In this document: positions 63,943 through 64,000 of the stretch, in pieces
Layout of the letters: each line of letters opens with the position of its first letter
How positions within the stretch are numbered: the stretch's first letter is position 1
Source: an uncultured Ellagibacter sp.
GTDB lineage: Bacteria > Actinomycetota > Coriobacteriia > Coriobacteriales > Eggerthellaceae
Direction: 5' to 3'
DNA: 64,000 bases
Assembly (NCBI RefSeq): GCF_934636505.1
Contig: NZ_CAKUAL010000001.1
Location: forward strand, 10,457-74,456
Position numbers and translations under genes: made by a program
The notes under the pieces: generated by a model
Databases searched by the model: none
Told to the model about the DNA's origin: nothing
What the model saw: only the letters and a program-made list of their open reading frames with translations

Positions 63943-64000
63943 TTAGCCGATAGCATTGCCTTCCTCGTCGTAGAGTTTCTCGTAGGGCACGCCCTTAGGC
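63943..64000 (-). CDS. C-terminal end of an unidentified protein
   Basis: The last 18 codons of a minus-strand gene, ending PYEKLYDEEGNAIG and stop (63943-63945). A terminator follows at 63848. Too short to assign a family. Confidence 0.55.
   Translation of the reverse strand, partial: PKGVPYEKLYDEEGNAIG

Noticed and set aside
1..64000. rRNA or tRNA genes
   Set aside because: No cloverleaf-like or ribosomal RNA-like stretch was recognised in the intergenic regions on either strand by eye.

Overview
This is a 64 kb chromosomal segment of a high-GC, strictly anaerobic actinobacterium. The gene content points to Coriobacteriia, most likely family Eggerthellaceae. It carries a ferredoxin-linked 2-oxoacid oxidoreductase, rubrerythrin, a DMSO-reductase-type respiratory complex and a giant acyl-CoA dehydratase activase. 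It also has two LuxR-type regulators whose N-terminal half is a multi-helix membrane domain, and the VTC/DUF4956/carbohydrate-binding lipoprotein cluster. The taxonomic call is inference; no rRNA or tRNA gene was found.

Layout. 0-1.2 kb: end of a porAB-type oxidoreductase. 1.2-8.1 kb: a Tat lipoprotein, then a 1857-residue surface adhesin preceded by a possible structured RNA leader, with a small coupled membrane protein. 8.3-11.4 kb: a HemN-like radical SAM protein and an SLH-domain exported protein. 11.6-13.3 kb: hipBA with a palindromic operator. 13.3-20.1 kb: a two-component system divergent from the VTC / DUF4956 / carbohydrate-binding cluster, with a four-half-site operator between them. 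20.5-25.6 kb: an accessory island with an IS110-family element, a vapBC-like toxin-antitoxin pair, a decayed type I-E-like CRISPR array with a duplicated leader, two copies of a 185-bp palindromic element and small unknown genes. 25.8-34.6 kb: citramalate synthase with a TrpR-like regulator, Nudix, HrcA/CIRCE-type hsp20, phosphodiesterase, a DUF4143 ATPase behind iteron-like repeats, M18 aminopeptidase and rubrerythrin. 34.8-46.6 kb: flippase, guaB, glycosyltransferase, engB, a LytTR regulator with an apparently split sensor kinase, leuS and a SanA-like protein. 46.7-54.4 kb: a LuxR regulator divergent from a dmsABC operon with its TorD-type chaperone and a second DmsC. 54.6-64 kb: a hydroxyacid dehydrogenase, a frameshifted acyl-CoA dehydratase activase, a LuxR membrane regulator, an MFS transporter and the tail of one more gene.

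How it fits together. Two modules (46.7-54.4 and 55.7-63.7 kb) share a plan: a membrane LuxR regulator divergent from a respiratory enzyme or a transporter, suggesting ligand-specific control of anaerobic metabolism. The 13.3-20.1 kb block looks like a signal-controlled envelope module. Short palindromic repeats are scattered between genes. At least four (16.8, 20.7, 24.2, 30.2 kb) have different arms but share a short core, and a separate 83-bp palindromic unit lies twice in tandem in front of the carbohydrate-binding lipoprotein and once near 40.2 kb. The least explained items are the split kinase pair, the palindromic repeat families, the CRISPR remnant, the adhesin leader structure and the iterons before the ATPase. 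Coordinates and residue numbers were counted by eye and may be off by a base or a residue.
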